Positions 1-7,955 of a stretch of 24,329 nucleotides of DNA are shown piece by piece. Under the pieces are notes generated by a model. It ran no database searches, was not told the origin of the DNA, and was given only the letters and a program-made list of their open reading frames with translations. A program made the translations under genes and the position numbers. Each line of letters opens with the position of its first letter. The stretch's first letter is position 1. This DNA is from Thermoplasmata archaeon (lineage in GTDB: Archaea; Thermoplasmatota; Thermoplasmata; UBA184), in the NCBI GenBank assembly GCA_030039915.1, contig JASHUP010000025.1:1-24329 (forward strand), given 5' to 3'.

Positions 1-838
1 CCTGATGCTCCGCGATCGGCTTGCCGAACGTCTGCCGTTTGAGCGCGTAGGAGGCCGCGTGGTCGAGAGCGGCCTGAGCGATCCCGGTCGCGAGGGCGCC
101 GATCGGCGTCCGGGTCTGATCCAGCGTTCGCATCGCGAGGGAAAACCCCTCGCCCTCGGCCCCGAGACGATCGCCGGCCGGAATCCGAACGCTCTCGAAG
201 CGGATGGTACTGGTCGAGGAGGCACGATGCCCCATCTTGTCCTCGTCCTTTCCCGGCGTGACGCCCTCGGCGGAGCGGGGGACGACGAAGGCGGTCACGC
301 CCTTGTGCCGAAGCGCGGGATCGACCGTCGCGAACACGGTATAGAGCGAAGCGTGGGGCGCGTTCGTGATGAAGCACTTCTCTCCGGAGAGAACGTAGTG
401 ATCTCCGTCCTTCTTCGCGACGGTTCGCATCGACCCGGCGTCCGACCCGCTCGACGGTTCGGTCAGAGCGAAGGAGGCGAGATGATACTCGCCGCAGAAC
501 GGCTTCAGGAACCGCTCTTTCTGCTCGGAGGAGCCTCCGAGGAGGATCGGCTCGAGGGCGAGGCAGTTCGCGATGATCGAGGTCGTCATCCCGCCGCAGG
601 CGTACGCGAGTTCCTCCACAATGAGACATTGTTCGAAGGAGCCAAGTCCGCTGCCGCCGTACTCCGCCGGAACGTTGAGATTCATGAGGCCGAGCTCGAA
701 GGCCTTCCGGTAAATCTCCTCGGGAAATCTCGGGGTGCGGTCGCATTCCGCGGCGTGCGGGGCCATCTCGGTCCGGGCGAACTTCCGGGCGAGGTCCCTC
801 AGGCTCTCGTGCTCCGGAGACAACGAGAAATCGGGCAT
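1..838 (-). CDS. Acyl-CoA dehydrogenase (3' end cut by window edge)
   Basis: FAD-dependent acyl-CoA dehydrogenase that introduces the alpha-beta double bond of an acyl-CoA and passes electrons to ETF. About 279 codons are visible from an ATG at 838. The N-terminal helical domain is followed by the FAD/substrate region: EYGGSGLG near residue 57, then ALTEPSSGSDAGS and CFITNA, which are family signatures. It ends in the C-terminal helical domain at KRQTFGKPIAEHQ. The last ~100 residues, including the usual catalytic glutamate, lie outside the window, so chain-length preference cannot be judged; short/branched-chain types look closest. It diverges from larB, and a TATATC box at 871-878 lies 33-40 nt upstream. 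The family call is secure and the substrate is unknown. Confidence 0.95.
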   Translation of the reverse strand, partial: MPDFSLSPEHESLRDLARKFARTEMAPHAAECDRTPRFPEEIYRKAFELGLMNLNVPAEYGGSGLGSFEQCLIVEELAYACGGMTTSIIANCLALEPILLGGSSEQKERFLKPFCGEYHLASFALTEPSSGSDAGSMRTVAKKDGDHYVLSGEKCFITNAPHASLYTVFATVDPALRHKGVTAFVVPRSAEGVTPGKDEDKMGHRASSTSTIRFESVRIPAGDRLGAEGEGFSLAMRTLDQTRTPIGALATGIAQAALDHAASYALKRQTFGKPIAEHQ

Positions 839-870
839 GGACCGGGGAACGGGCGTGCCAGCGGAATCCG

Positions 871-878
871 CTATATCA
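871..878. promoter_or_regulatory. TATA-like box between acyl-CoA dehydrogenase and larB
   Basis: The motif ctatatca is AT-rich in a GC-rich setting and roughly symmetric. It lies about 25 nt before the GTG at 899 (larB, leaderless) and about 36 nt before the ATG at 838 on the other strand. It is the only TATA candidate in this 60-nt gap, so it may serve both directions. Confidence 0.5.
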
Positions 879-898
879 CGGCTTGGGTGCTCCTCGGT

Positions 899-1627
899 GT
901 GGCACGACCTTCCTCGCCGCGCCGGACCCGTCGCGAACCGCGCGCGCTGCCGGTCCGGAACTTCGCGAAACTGGATCGGGACCGTGCGCGGCGGGTGGGC
1001 GTTCCCGAGGTCATTCTGGCCGAGGGAAAGAGCGTACAACACTTGCTCGAGATCGTGAATGCGCTCTCGCAGCGTCGCCTCGGGGCGCTCATCTCTCGAC
1101 CGACCGCGGCTCAACGACGGGCCTTACGCGCTTTTCGCTCTCCTCCCGGCACCCGGTCGCGCGTCCGCTTTCTCGCGGGCGGCCGGTTGGTCCGCCTTTC
1201 CGGGCCGCTCGGCGCCCGGTATCGCCCGGGCGTGGTGGCCATCATCACGGCCGGCACGAGTGATGTGCCGCTCGCCGAGGAAGCCGCCGGACTCCTCAAC
1301 GAACTGGGCGTGCGGGTCGTTCGAGCGTACGACGTCGGCGTGGCGGGACTCCACCGGCTCCTGTCGGTCGTGCACCGGATCCAGGCCCGGCGTCCCGAGA
1401 TGTACCTCGTCTTCGCCGGACGAGAGGGCGCGCTGCCGACGGTCGTCGCGGGCCTCGTCCCCGCCCCGGTGGTCGGGATCCCGACCTCGGTAGGCTACGG
1501 TCGAGGCGGTCGGGGGGAGGCCGCCCTCAATTCCATGCTCCAATCGTGCGCGCCGCTCGCCGTCGTGAACATCGACGCCGCGGTGCCCGCGGCGCTGTTC
1601 GCCGCGCAGCGGTTCGCGCTCCCGTAA
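899..1627 (+). CDS. larB: LarB-like nickel-pincer cofactor biosynthesis protein
   Basis: LarB carboxylates the pyridinium ring of nicotinic acid adenine dinucleotide and hydrolyses its phosphoanhydride, the first step of the nickel-pincer nucleotide cofactor; the C-terminal half resembles PurE. Seen here: KLDRDRARRVGVPEVILAEGK (shortened family form K.D..R..R.G.PEVI...GK), then VAIITAGTSDVPLAEEA, and near the end MLQSCAPLAVVNID. That last motif carries the conserved cysteine (Cys217 from this start), equivalent to the nucleophile of the Lactobacillus enzyme. The GTG at 899 was chosen because a TATA-like box sits 25 nt upstream; GTG 887 is also in frame. The N-terminus is shorter than usual, and the common NIDNG.G segment reads NIDAAVP. 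larC and larE are not nearby. Confidence 0.9.
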   Translation: MARPSSPRRTRREPRALPVRNFAKLDRDRARRVGVPEVILAEGKSVQHLLEIVNALSQRRLGALISRPTAAQRRALRAFRSPPGTRSRVRFLAGGRLVRLSGPLGARYRPGVVAIITAGTSDVPLAEEAAGLLNELGVRVVRAYDVGVAGLHRLLSVVHRIQARRPEMYLVFAGREGALPTVVAGLVPAPVVGIPTSVGYGRGGRGEAALNSMLQSCAPLAVVNIDAAVPAALFAAQRFALP

Positions 1628-1712
1628 CCCCCGCGCCTCCACGGTCCGCGGGGCCCTCCCCAGCCATCCTCGCGCGGCCGCCACCCGCGGGTCGGAGCCG
1701 GGTCCGGGGGAA

Positions 1713-1722
1713 GGGTTTTTGT
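1713..1722 (+). promoter_or_regulatory. TATA-like box for the coiled-coil gene
   Basis: The T-rich run ggtttttgtg is centred about 28 nt before the GTG at 1746. No Shine-Dalgarno site lies between them, which suggests a leaderless transcript. Confidence 0.35.
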
Positions 1723-1745
1723 GACCTCGGGCACCTCGGTGACCC

Positions 1746-2648
1746 GTGCCTCCGCGAGCGCTGCTCTCCGACGAGGAAGAACGCGAAGATCGCGATGACC
1801 GCGAGAAGCTTCGCGCGATCGACGGTAAGCTCCGGGTACTCTTCGAGCGGCGAGAGGACCTGATCGTCGAGGTCCGGCGCGTGACGGCCGAGCAACGAGC
1901 GATCTACGAGCGTCGGCAGGCTCCGCAGGACGAGGTCGAGCGTCTCTACACCGAGCACACCGCCCTCGGCAAGCGGATCTCGGAGCTGCGCCTCGCTCGC
2001 GAGGCGGCCCGAAAGAAGGTCGAGGATGCGATCGTGCATCTGCGGGAAGTGCGCCTCACGATCGCTCCCAGCGAGCGGCTTCGCCCCGAACAGATCCGTA
2101 AGGAGATCGCGGAGCTCGAACTTCGGCAGCAGACCCGCGCGCTCCCGCTGGACGAGGAGAACGCTCTCATCGCGCTGCTTCGCCAGCGGGCCCAGGAGCT
2201 CAAACAGGCCGAGGCGAAGACCGCGGTCGCCGTGGCCCACCAGCGAACGCTCAAGGAGGGCGAAGCCGCGCTCGCGGCCGCTCGGGCGGAGTACGAGCTC
2301 CGGGGGAAGGAGATGGCCGGGGCCAAGGTCGAGCGGGATGCCAAGATGGCCGCCGTTCGCGACAAGCTTCAGGTGGCGGGGGGTCTCATCGCTTCCCTCC
2401 GGGAAAAAGGAAAGGCACGCGCCGAGCTCATCCAGAAGATCGACGGCCTGAGCCGGGAGATGGACGAGCTCGAGCGCGAAGGCCGCGCCGTCGTCGCCCG
2501 CTCGCGGTCTCGCCGCGAGCAAGCCCGCCGCCTTCTCCGCACCTACTCTCACAGTCGTGGTCCTCCGTCCGAGGACCTTCTCGCGACGACCGCCGAGGCG
2601 CAGCTCGAAGAGCTGCTGAAGCGGGGGAAGATCACCCTCGGGGGTTAA
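1746..2648 (+). CDS. Archaeal coiled-coil protein of the COG1340 type
   Basis: A 300-residue, highly charged and almost entirely helical protein with heptad-like patterns from about residue 20 to 255 and no membrane segment or signal peptide. The stretch EIAELELRQQTRALPLDEE around residues 120-138 resembles the conserved centre of the archaeal COG1340 coiled-coil family (E..LE...QT..L...EE), and the ordering of long charged helices around it fits too. No biochemical function is established for that family. The start is GTG at 1746, with a T-rich TATA-like element 28 nt upstream. The gene stands alone and ends 7 bp before the convergent stop of the FKBP gene. The C-terminus has a short non-coiled tail (about 260-300) with GPPSEDLLATTAEAQLEELL. 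Confidence 0.75.
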   Translation: MPPRALLSDEEEREDRDDREKLRAIDGKLRVLFERREDLIVEVRRVTAEQRAIYERRQAPQDEVERLYTEHTALGKRISELRLAREAARKKVEDAIVHLREVRLTIAPSERLRPEQIRKEIAELELRQQTRALPLDEENALIALLRQRAQELKQAEAKTAVAVAHQRTLKEGEAALAAARAEYELRGKEMAGAKVERDAKMAAVRDKLQVAGGLIASLREKGKARAELIQKIDGLSREMDELEREGRAVVARSRSRREQARRLLRTYSHSRGPPSEDLLATTAEAQLEELLKRGKITLGG

Positions 2649-2655
2649 GCCGCGC

Positions 2656-3579
2656 CTAGTCCGGGTAGATATCGACCACGGTCACGATGAAATCGAGCGT
2701 CTGCCCCGTGACCTCCGAATTGAAGTTCGCGGTGTAGGTCCCGGCCGCCGTGTTGACGGCACTGACGATGAAACTGGTCGCCCCACAGACCCCGGACCCT
2801 GAGACGTGACCGGCCACGAGCCCGGCGCTCGCCGGAGTGAGCAGACTCGAAAGCGTGACCGTGGTCGAATTCAAGGCCGAAACGACGAACGGGAGGCCGT
2901 CCGGGTCGGCGCTCGAGCCGATAGAGACGAGCGCCTGGATCGAGACGGTCGAGGCGTTCACGGCAAAGACCGAGTCGTTCCACCCGAAGGTGGAGTCGAA
3001 GAAGGTCGTTCCGACGGTCGCGTTCACATTCGGGAAGGAGGTCGAGAACGACGACCGTGCGATCGGCTCGATCACCGGGACGGTGAAAACGAGCGGCGCG
3101 GTCGCGAGACAGCTCTGGTTGAGCGGACCGTAACCGAGGTTGGGAGGAACCACGATCGTCCGGCTGTGGTTGCCCGGTAGACCGAGGAGGCCCTGCCAAA
3201 ATCCGGTCACGACGGTCTCGAAGGTGAGGTTCCCGATCGTGTAGCCCCCCGAGGGCGCCGACGGTCCGACATGCACGGGGAGCGGCGTGAAATTGGAGAC
3301 GGCCCCACGGAAGTGGTACTCGAGCGACTTCGGGTAGCTGGCGTTGTTCACCGCCACGGCGTAGACCGAGGTGTCGAAGACTCGGCCCGCCTGGGCTCCG
3401 CTCCCGAACTCCCCGATGTAGTTCACGGTCACGTTGTCCCCCACCTCCACGACGAGGACGGACGGAGCGGACTTTGGTTTGTTGAATTCGTATACGAGCG
3501 CCGCCCCCACTCCCGCAGCGACGAGGACGATCACGATGAGGACCGCGAGAACGATGCGGGACGGTTTCTTTTCGACCAT
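2656..3579 (-). CDS. Membrane-anchored FKBP/SlyD-like peptidyl-prolyl isomerase
   Basis: Predicted extracytoplasmic prolyl isomerase or chaperone. Residues 9-31 form one hydrophobic N-terminal anchor after a KKPSR positive stretch. The FKBP core follows: VGDNVTVNYIG (~46), GRVFDTS, VVTGFWQGLLGL and IVVPPNLGYG, all typical FKBP motifs. After a strand LVFTVPVIEPI comes a ~120-residue extension ending NFNSEVTGQTLDFIVTVVDI. That tail resembles the closing segment of SlyD and long archaeal FKBPs (.FN.PLAG.TL.F.V.V..I), so the isomerase fold may be completed there, with the NHPLAG motif changed to NSEVTG. About ten N-X-S/T sequons are present, consistent with a glycosylated surface protein. The start is ATG 3579; a TATA box at 3681-3688 would leave an ~80-nt leader. 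It may be co-transcribed with the RPA pair upstream. Confidence 0.88.
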   Translation of the reverse strand: MVEKKPSRIVLAVLIVIVLVAAGVGAALVYEFNKPKSAPSVLVVEVGDNVTVNYIGEFGSGAQAGRVFDTSVYAVAVNNASYPKSLEYHFRGAVSNFTPLPVHVGPSAPSGGYTIGNLTFETVVTGFWQGLLGLPGNHSRTIVVPPNLGYGPLNQSCLATAPLVFTVPVIEPIARSSFSTSFPNVNATVGTTFFDSTFGWNDSVFAVNASTVSIQALVSIGSSADPDGLPFVVSALNSTTVTLSSLLTPASAGLVAGHVSGSGVCGATSFIVSAVNTAAGTYTANFNSEVTGQTLDFIVTVVDIYPD

Positions 3580-3680
3580 CGCTAGGACGTGAGGAAGGTG
3601 GGGGTCAGCAAGTCGCTGGTCTCGTCATCGGTTCGGAGAGACAGGTGTTCCTCATTCCCCCGCGCCCCCGAAGAGGGACC

Positions 3681-3703
3681 CGATATAAACCCTCGGGAGG
3701 GGT
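3681..3703. promoter_or_regulatory. TATA box next to an inverted repeat upstream of the FKBP gene
   Basis: The gap between the FKBP and RPA-associated genes holds gatataaacc, the clearest TATA-like sequence of the gap. It overlaps an inverted repeat TAAACCCTC-GG-GAGGGGTTTA with one unpaired G, at 3686-3706. The repeat reaches the stop codon of the upstream gene. It could be an operator over the FKBP promoter or a hairpin at the end of the RPA transcript. Confidence 0.4.
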
Positions 3704-4624
3704 TTACGCACGGCGCAGCTTCCCGACGATCGGCTCTTCGATGACCCCTTCTTCCTCGAGACGGTTCAAGACCGTCTCGGCCCGGGGGGCTTCGAGACCC
3801 TGCGACGACACCCGAAAGAGCACTTCCTTCAGGTCCGCGTAGCCGTCCGCCGAGACGTCCGCTACCTCGTCGAGCTGGTCGAGGAACAGCGACTCTTCGG
3901 CCCGCTCCGCCGCGGTGGGCTGGCCCGCCGTCGGCGGGGGCGGCGGAGCGCGCGTGACGGATACGGTCGGGGCACTCCCCTCGGGCTTGGGGGAAGGTCC
4001 ACTTTCTCCCGCGACGCGGCGCACTGCCGCGCGGAGGTCGCGGCGGAATGCGGCCCGGTCAACGTTCGGGTAGCGCCGACGGGACTCCCTGGCAGCTCGC
4101 ACCCATGCCCCGGGGATTCCCTCCTTGCGGAGCGATTCCTCCGAAAGATCAGCCTCTTTCTCGACGCGTTCGAGGAGGTCGAGACGATCGAGGGTTTGAC
4201 GGACGATGTCGGCGAGGGCCGCGCGCTCTTCGGATTCCGCGACCGAACGCACAGCCTCCGCCCGGACCGACACATATCCCACCCCGTCCCGACCCCGAAA
4301 GAGATGGACCTTCCCGACGACGATCGCCGGTCGAGGGGCTGACGCGGCCCGGAGCTGCGCCATGGCCCGAGGTTGGAACGAGCCGGCGGTGACCGCGACC
4401 GCCCCGGTGGGGTCGCTCAGGCGCGCCCGCCAGAACGCCTGAGAGTCGTCGCGGCCGATCGATTCGGCGGGGGTCAGGGTCCCTGAGACGAGGACCCGGT
4501 TCATTCGCGCCGCAAACGGCGAGAGGAGGTACGTCGCCGCTCGCTCTCCCTCTCCCTTCTCTTCCTCGAGGGAGCTTTCGAGTTCGCGCGCCGTGACCCG
4601 CCAGGCCGGTTCGCGGAGCGACAT
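3704..4624 (-). CDS. RPA-associated protein (COG3390-type, OB fold plus winged helix)
   Basis: Partner protein of archaeal replication protein A, 306 residues. An OB-fold-like segment lies at about residues 38-130 (MNRVLVSGTLTPAE, then ARLSDPTGAVAVTAG and VVGKVHLFRG). A helical charged middle follows (130-205), then a Pro-rich linker (RAPPPPPTAGQPTA, ~225-238) and a C-terminal winged-helix-like segment (245-306, with ETVLNRLEEEGVIEEPIVGKL). This order matches the COG3390 proteins encoded beside RPA in euryarchaea. The ATG start overlaps the RPA stop as TGATG, so the two are translationally coupled. The role in loading or regulating RPA on single-stranded DNA is inferred from the family. Confidence 0.85.
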   Translation of the reverse strand: MSLREPAWRVTARELESSLEEEKGEGERAATYLLSPFAARMNRVLVSGTLTPAESIGRDDSQAFWRARLSDPTGAVAVTAGSFQPRAMAQLRAASAPRPAIVVGKVHLFRGRDGVGYVSVRAEAVRSVAESEERAALADIVRQTLDRLDLLERVEKEADLSEESLRKEGIPGAWVRAARESRRRYPNVDRAAFRRDLRAAVRRVAGESGPSPKPEGSAPTVSVTRAPPPPPTAGQPTAAERAEESLFLDQLDEVADVSADGYADLKEVLFRVSSQGLEAPRAETVLNRLEEEGVIEEPIVGKLRRA

Positions 4625-5790
4625 CAGCTGCTCCGTCCGAGTCGGGCCCCGAGCTCCTGGGCCGACGCCTCGAGATCGATATCGACCCGTTCGATCGATT
4701 CGGGGGTCACCGTGACCCCGAAGTCGTCCTTCGTCCCCACCCCGCGGATCCGAAGGCGACGCCCCAGCAGAGACTCGAGGATCTCCTCCTCGAGAAGACT
4801 CGGGTCGGGCTGATTTCTGAGCCGCCCCCGCGCCTCGTCGAGCGTGACCCCCCAGAGCTTCTCGGTTTCGCTTCGGTTCGCGTTGACCGTCAGGGCGCCG
4901 GTCCCGTCGTCCAGAACGATTCTCGCCCTCAGGTCAGCCTGACCCTCGACCTGGCCATGGATCCGGCAGATACCGCTCCGGACGGATCGATGGCAGGTGG
5001 GGCAGCGGTAGACGAGCCCGCTCGGCGGGAGCAGCCCCACGACGATCCCTTCCACCGCTACGGTTTCTCCTCCGCCCTCGTCCTCCACTTCCGCGATCGA
5101 ACGGGGCGGCGCCGTCAGGAGGTGGGCCGGGTCGGGGAGGTCATTTCCCTCCACTCGTACCACGGTCGAACGCTCGTCGAGCACCAGCTGCGCACGGCCC
5201 CGGAAGACCCGAACATACCCCCCCGCAATCCGAACCGCTTCTCCGACGCGGAGGCCAAAATCGCTCCACGCCGAGAGGGAGATCGCCCCCGTCCGGTCCG
5301 CGATCAGCCCCTCGTAGACCACGCGTCGCTCAGCTCCGACGGTCACCGGCTTTGGCACAATCCGAACGACCCTTGCCTCGACCCGGAATCCCTCGTCTCG
5401 CTCCCGGAGTTCCCGAATCGTTCGAAACGGGATCTCCTCCGCGTCCAGACGAGGGAGCTCGGCCGGGCTCGCCGCTCCGACCCGGGTTTTCCACGAGAAC
5501 GTCACTTCGGGCCGGCCGCGGAACTCGCGAACTTCGGCGCCGACTGCGCGGAGCACGGCGCCTCGTTCGAGTCCCTCTCGAGGCGGGTCCCACCAGGTGA
5601 AGCGGACGGTGGCCGTGCCATCGCTCAGGAGCCCCGATGCGAGCGGGCGTCGGCTGCCGTCCGACTTCCGCGTCACATCCCGGCGCTCGTAGGTGATCAC
5701 TCGGGCCACGAACTCGACGAGGGTGGTGGTGGGACGGAGGTCTCGGAGGCGCGTCTCCAGCGGAGACGGTGATGCGGGATCAGCGGTCAT
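4624..5790 (-). CDS. Replication factor A (RPA), single-stranded DNA-binding protein
   Basis: Coats single-stranded DNA in replication, repair and recombination. The 388-residue protein shows successive OB-fold segments: about 20-105 (VEFVARVITYE, then GTATVRFTWWD), 120-212 (FRVEARVVRI, then DRTGAISLSAWSDFG and VRIAGGYVRVFRG) and 230-372. The last OB contains a zinc-finger arrangement C263-x2-C266-x8-C275-x2-H278 (CPTC, then CRIH), as in euryarchaeal RPA41. It is the first gene of a pair with the RPA-associated protein and shares bases with it at the stop/start. The start ATG at 5790 follows a cataaaag TATA-like box centred 38 nt upstream. No Shine-Dalgarno site is evident. Confidence 0.93.
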   Translation of the reverse strand: MTADPASPSPLETRLRDLRPTTTLVEFVARVITYERRDVTRKSDGSRRPLASGLLSDGTATVRFTWWDPPREGLERGAVLRAVGAEVREFRGRPEVTFSWKTRVGAASPAELPRLDAEEIPFRTIRELRERDEGFRVEARVVRIVPKPVTVGAERRVVYEGLIADRTGAISLSAWSDFGLRVGEAVRIAGGYVRVFRGRAQLVLDERSTVVRVEGNDLPDPAHLLTAPPRSIAEVEDEGGGETVAVEGIVVGLLPPSGLVYRCPTCHRSVRSGICRIHGQVEGQADLRARIVLDDGTGALTVNANRSETEKLWGVTLDEARGRLRNQPDPSLLEEEILESLLGRRLRIRGVGTKDDFGVTVTPESIERVDIDLEASAQELGARLGRSS

Positions 5791-5824
5791 CAGAGCTCGG
5801 CTCCCGAGAGTGACCCGCCCCGGT

Positions 5825-5832
5825 CATAAAAG
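5825..5832 (-). promoter_or_regulatory. TATA-like box for the RPA operon
   Basis: CTTTTATG on the minus strand is centred about 38 nt before the RPA ATG and would place transcription start roughly 10 nt before the codon. Confidence 0.5.
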
Positions 5833-5914
5833 CCTCCGGCCCGCGACGGACGGTGGAGGGCGGGCGAGCGCTCCCCGACCTCGCAAACGGACGGTGGGCG
5901 GTCCAGCCAACAGG

Positions 5915-5922
5915 TCATAATC
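5915..5922 (+). promoter_or_regulatory. TATA-like box for pyrF
   Basis: tcataatc is centred about 35 nt before the GTG at 5954. It is the only AT-rich patch in the gap. Confidence 0.45.
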
Positions 5923-5953
5923 CTTTTCCGCGGAGGGGCATCACACGCCCGCG

Positions 5954-6796
5954 GTGCCGACGAAATTCTCCCAGAAGGTCGACCGGATTCTCTCCGCTCG
6001 GGACTCTCTCGTCTGCGTTGGCTTGGACCCGGATCCGACGCTGCTCCCGAAGAGCCTGCGTCGTCTCCCGCGACGGGCGCAGCTCGACCGCTTCCTGAAC
6101 GGGATCATCCAGGCCACTTTTCCCCACGCGGCGGCGTACAAGGCTCAGCTGGGTTGCTACTTCCAATACGGCGTCGCGGGCATGGAGGTGCTCTCCGGAC
6201 TGTGCGGCCGAATCGGTCCGACCCGTCTACGGATCCTCGACCTCAAAGCCAACGACATCCCCAACATCGTTCGGATGGTGCGGGACGGCGCCTTCCGACA
6301 GTTCGGGTTCGATGCGATCACGTTCACTCCGTGGCTCGGGTGGGAGACTCTCCAACCGCTGCTCGACGACCCGTCCCACGGTGTGTTCGTGGTGGCGCAT
6401 TCGTCGAATCCCGGTTCGCTCGACTTCCAGGAGATTCCGACGCCGAGGGGCCCGCTCTGGCTCGCCGTGGTCGGAGAAGTCCGTCGCCTGGCCCACGCCC
6501 ACGGCAACGTCGGGGTGGTCTTGGGTGCGACGTTCTCGGACGCGTTCCGGGCGGCCCGCGCCACTCTGGGCAACGGGATCCCCATCCTGGTGCCCGGCGT
6601 CGGCGCCCAGGGCGGGTCGCTTGCGACGGCGGTTCGGGAGGGCGTGGATGCCCACGGTCGTGCGCTGATCGTGAATGCGTCGAGGAGCATCCTCTATGCA
6701 TCCGCGGGCGACGATTGGAAGAAGGCCGCCGGAGCCGAGGCGGAACGGCTGAAAGTCCAGATCAACCAGCTGCGAGCAGGCCTTCGTACAGGCTGA
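5954..6796 (+). CDS. pyrF: Orotidine 5'-phosphate decarboxylase
   Basis: Converts OMP to UMP, the last step of de novo pyrimidine synthesis. The 280-residue TIM-barrel protein is of the longer (type 2-like) length class. Catalytic signature LDLKANDIPN gives Asp96, Lys98 and Asp101 (D-x-K-x-x-D). An upstream strand AAYKAQLGCYFQYG carries the conserved lysine (Lys63), and GLDPDPTLLP near residue 24 is the usual N-terminal substrate strand. Late phosphate-loop motifs ILVPGVGAQGG and NASRSILYA are present. GTG 5954 is the start, preceded by a TATA-like box. No other pyrimidine genes are in the window. Its 3' end overlaps the convergent glycosyltransferase by 35 bp. Confidence 0.96.
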   Translation: MPTKFSQKVDRILSARDSLVCVGLDPDPTLLPKSLRRLPRRAQLDRFLNGIIQATFPHAAAYKAQLGCYFQYGVAGMEVLSGLCGRIGPTRLRILDLKANDIPNIVRMVRDGAFRQFGFDAITFTPWLGWETLQPLLDDPSHGVFVVAHSSNPGSLDFQEIPTPRGPLWLAVVGEVRRLAHAHGNVGVVLGATFSDAFRAARATLGNGIPILVPGVGAQGGSLATAVREGVDAHGRALIVNASRSILYASAGDDWKKAAGAEAERLKVQINQLRAGLRTG

Positions 6797-7895
6797 CGAG
6801 GGAGTGAACCACCGTCGGGAGTCCGTAGAGGGTTTCGGCCCGTTCCCGTGCGGCTTGGCCCATCCGCGTCGCGAGGGCGCGGTCGTCGAGGACGGTCCGG
6901 ATCTTCTGGCTCAGATCGTCGGCGATCAGCGGTTCCGCCAGAAGACCCTCGCGTCCCGGCTCGATCACCTCGCGGACCCCGGGCATGTCGGCGATCACGA
7001 CCGGAAGACCCGCGGCCATCGCCTCGGCGATGACGAGACCGAAGCCTTCGAGCCGATTCTGGGAGGGGAAGACGAAGAGGTCGGCGAGGGCGAGGTAGCG
7101 CGGGAGCGCCTCGTCCGACACCGCGGGGCAGAACCGGACCCGATCCTCGACGCCCAGGCGTCGGGCGAGCCCCACCAGGCTCGGAAGGCGGGGCCCGGCC
7201 CCCACGACGACCGCAACGACGTCCGTCGGAAGGCGGACGAGAGCCTGGAGGAGGACGTCGACGCCCTTGTGGGGAACGAGGCGGCCGGTGAAGATGACGA
7301 CCCGTTTCCCGTCGAGGCGGAGGCTCGAGCGAAGAGCGCTCGCGTCGAGACCCGGGCGAAACCGATCGAGGTCGACGGCGGACGGGATGACCGAAAGGTT
7401 CCGCCCTCGCAACATCGCCGAGGTGTTCCCGTAGCTCTTCGTGTGGACGATGATCCGATTCGCCCGGTCGAGGGTCGACGGGAGGAACACGGTCTGATAC
7501 AGCCCCGAGAGCAAGGTGCCCGCGACCCCGGGCAGGTAGAGGTCGCAATGATAGGTGAGGCAGACCGGGACCGGCCGTCGAGCAAGTCCACGGGTCGCGA
7601 AGTACGACGTCAGCGGGGGTGGGTAGTGCAGGTGGAAGATGTCCGAGCTCAATCCGCGGACCGTTCGCCGCGTGCCGACGTCGATGGGGGTTCCGAGCAT
7701 AACGCCGAGACTGCGCGAACGCACGATTCGGTACCCTTCGAGATCTTCCTCCGTGGGGAGATTGGGCGCGAAGCGGGAGGTGACGATCGTAACGTCATGG
7801 CCCTCGCGGGCGAGCTCCCGGGCAATCCCCCGGACATGCGACTCCACCCCTCCCGCATGTGGGTAGAAGAACGGGGTGACCTGGACGATCCGCAC
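6762..7895 (-). CDS. GT4-family glycosyltransferase
   Basis: Retaining GT-B glycosyltransferase, 377 residues. The N-terminal domain begins MRIVQVTPFFYPHAGGVESH, the common acceptor-side GT4 opening with a glycine-rich loop. The C-terminal nucleotide-sugar domain begins at VIFTGRLVPHKG (201-211). The E-x7-E motif is EGFGLVIAE (Glu283, Glu291), followed by AMAAGLPVVIAD and GREGLL. No membrane segment is present, so it likely acts on the cytosolic face on a lipid- or glycan-linked acceptor. The start is GTG 7895 with a TAAAG element 22-31 nt upstream. It lies 60 bp downstream of pdxS on the same strand but has its own promoter-like element. Substrate unknown; N-glycan or surface polysaccharide synthesis is plausible. 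Confidence 0.92.
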   Translation of the reverse strand: MRIVQVTPFFYPHAGGVESHVRGIARELAREGHDVTIVTSRFAPNLPTEEDLEGYRIVRSRSLGVMLGTPIDVGTRRTVRGLSSDIFHLHYPPPLTSYFATRGLARRPVPVCLTYHCDLYLPGVAGTLLSGLYQTVFLPSTLDRANRIIVHTKSYGNTSAMLRGRNLSVIPSAVDLDRFRPGLDASALRSSLRLDGKRVVIFTGRLVPHKGVDVLLQALVRLPTDVVAVVVGAGPRLPSLVGLARRLGVEDRVRFCPAVSDEALPRYLALADLFVFPSQNRLEGFGLVIAEAMAAGLPVVIADMPGVREVIEPGREGLLAEPLIADDLSQKIRTVLDDRALATRMGQAARERAETLYGLPTVVHSLVSLYEGLLAAG

Positions 7896-7916
7896 GACGG
7901 CGCCTTAGGACGCCCG

Positions 7917-7926
7917 TCCCTTTACG
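7917..7926 (-). promoter_or_regulatory. TATA-like box for the glycosyltransferase
   Basis: CCGTAAAGGG on the minus strand is centred about 27 nt before the GTG at 7895, the leaderless spacing seen elsewhere in the window. Confidence 0.4.
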
Positions 7927-7955
7927 GCCATCGTCGCCCCCGCGGAGACTCCGGC

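Noticed and set aside
5..898. Plus-strand reading frame running into larB from the left edge
   Set aside because: It is antisense to the acyl-CoA dehydrogenase, whose minus-strand translation is conserved throughout. Only the part from about 899 matches LarB.
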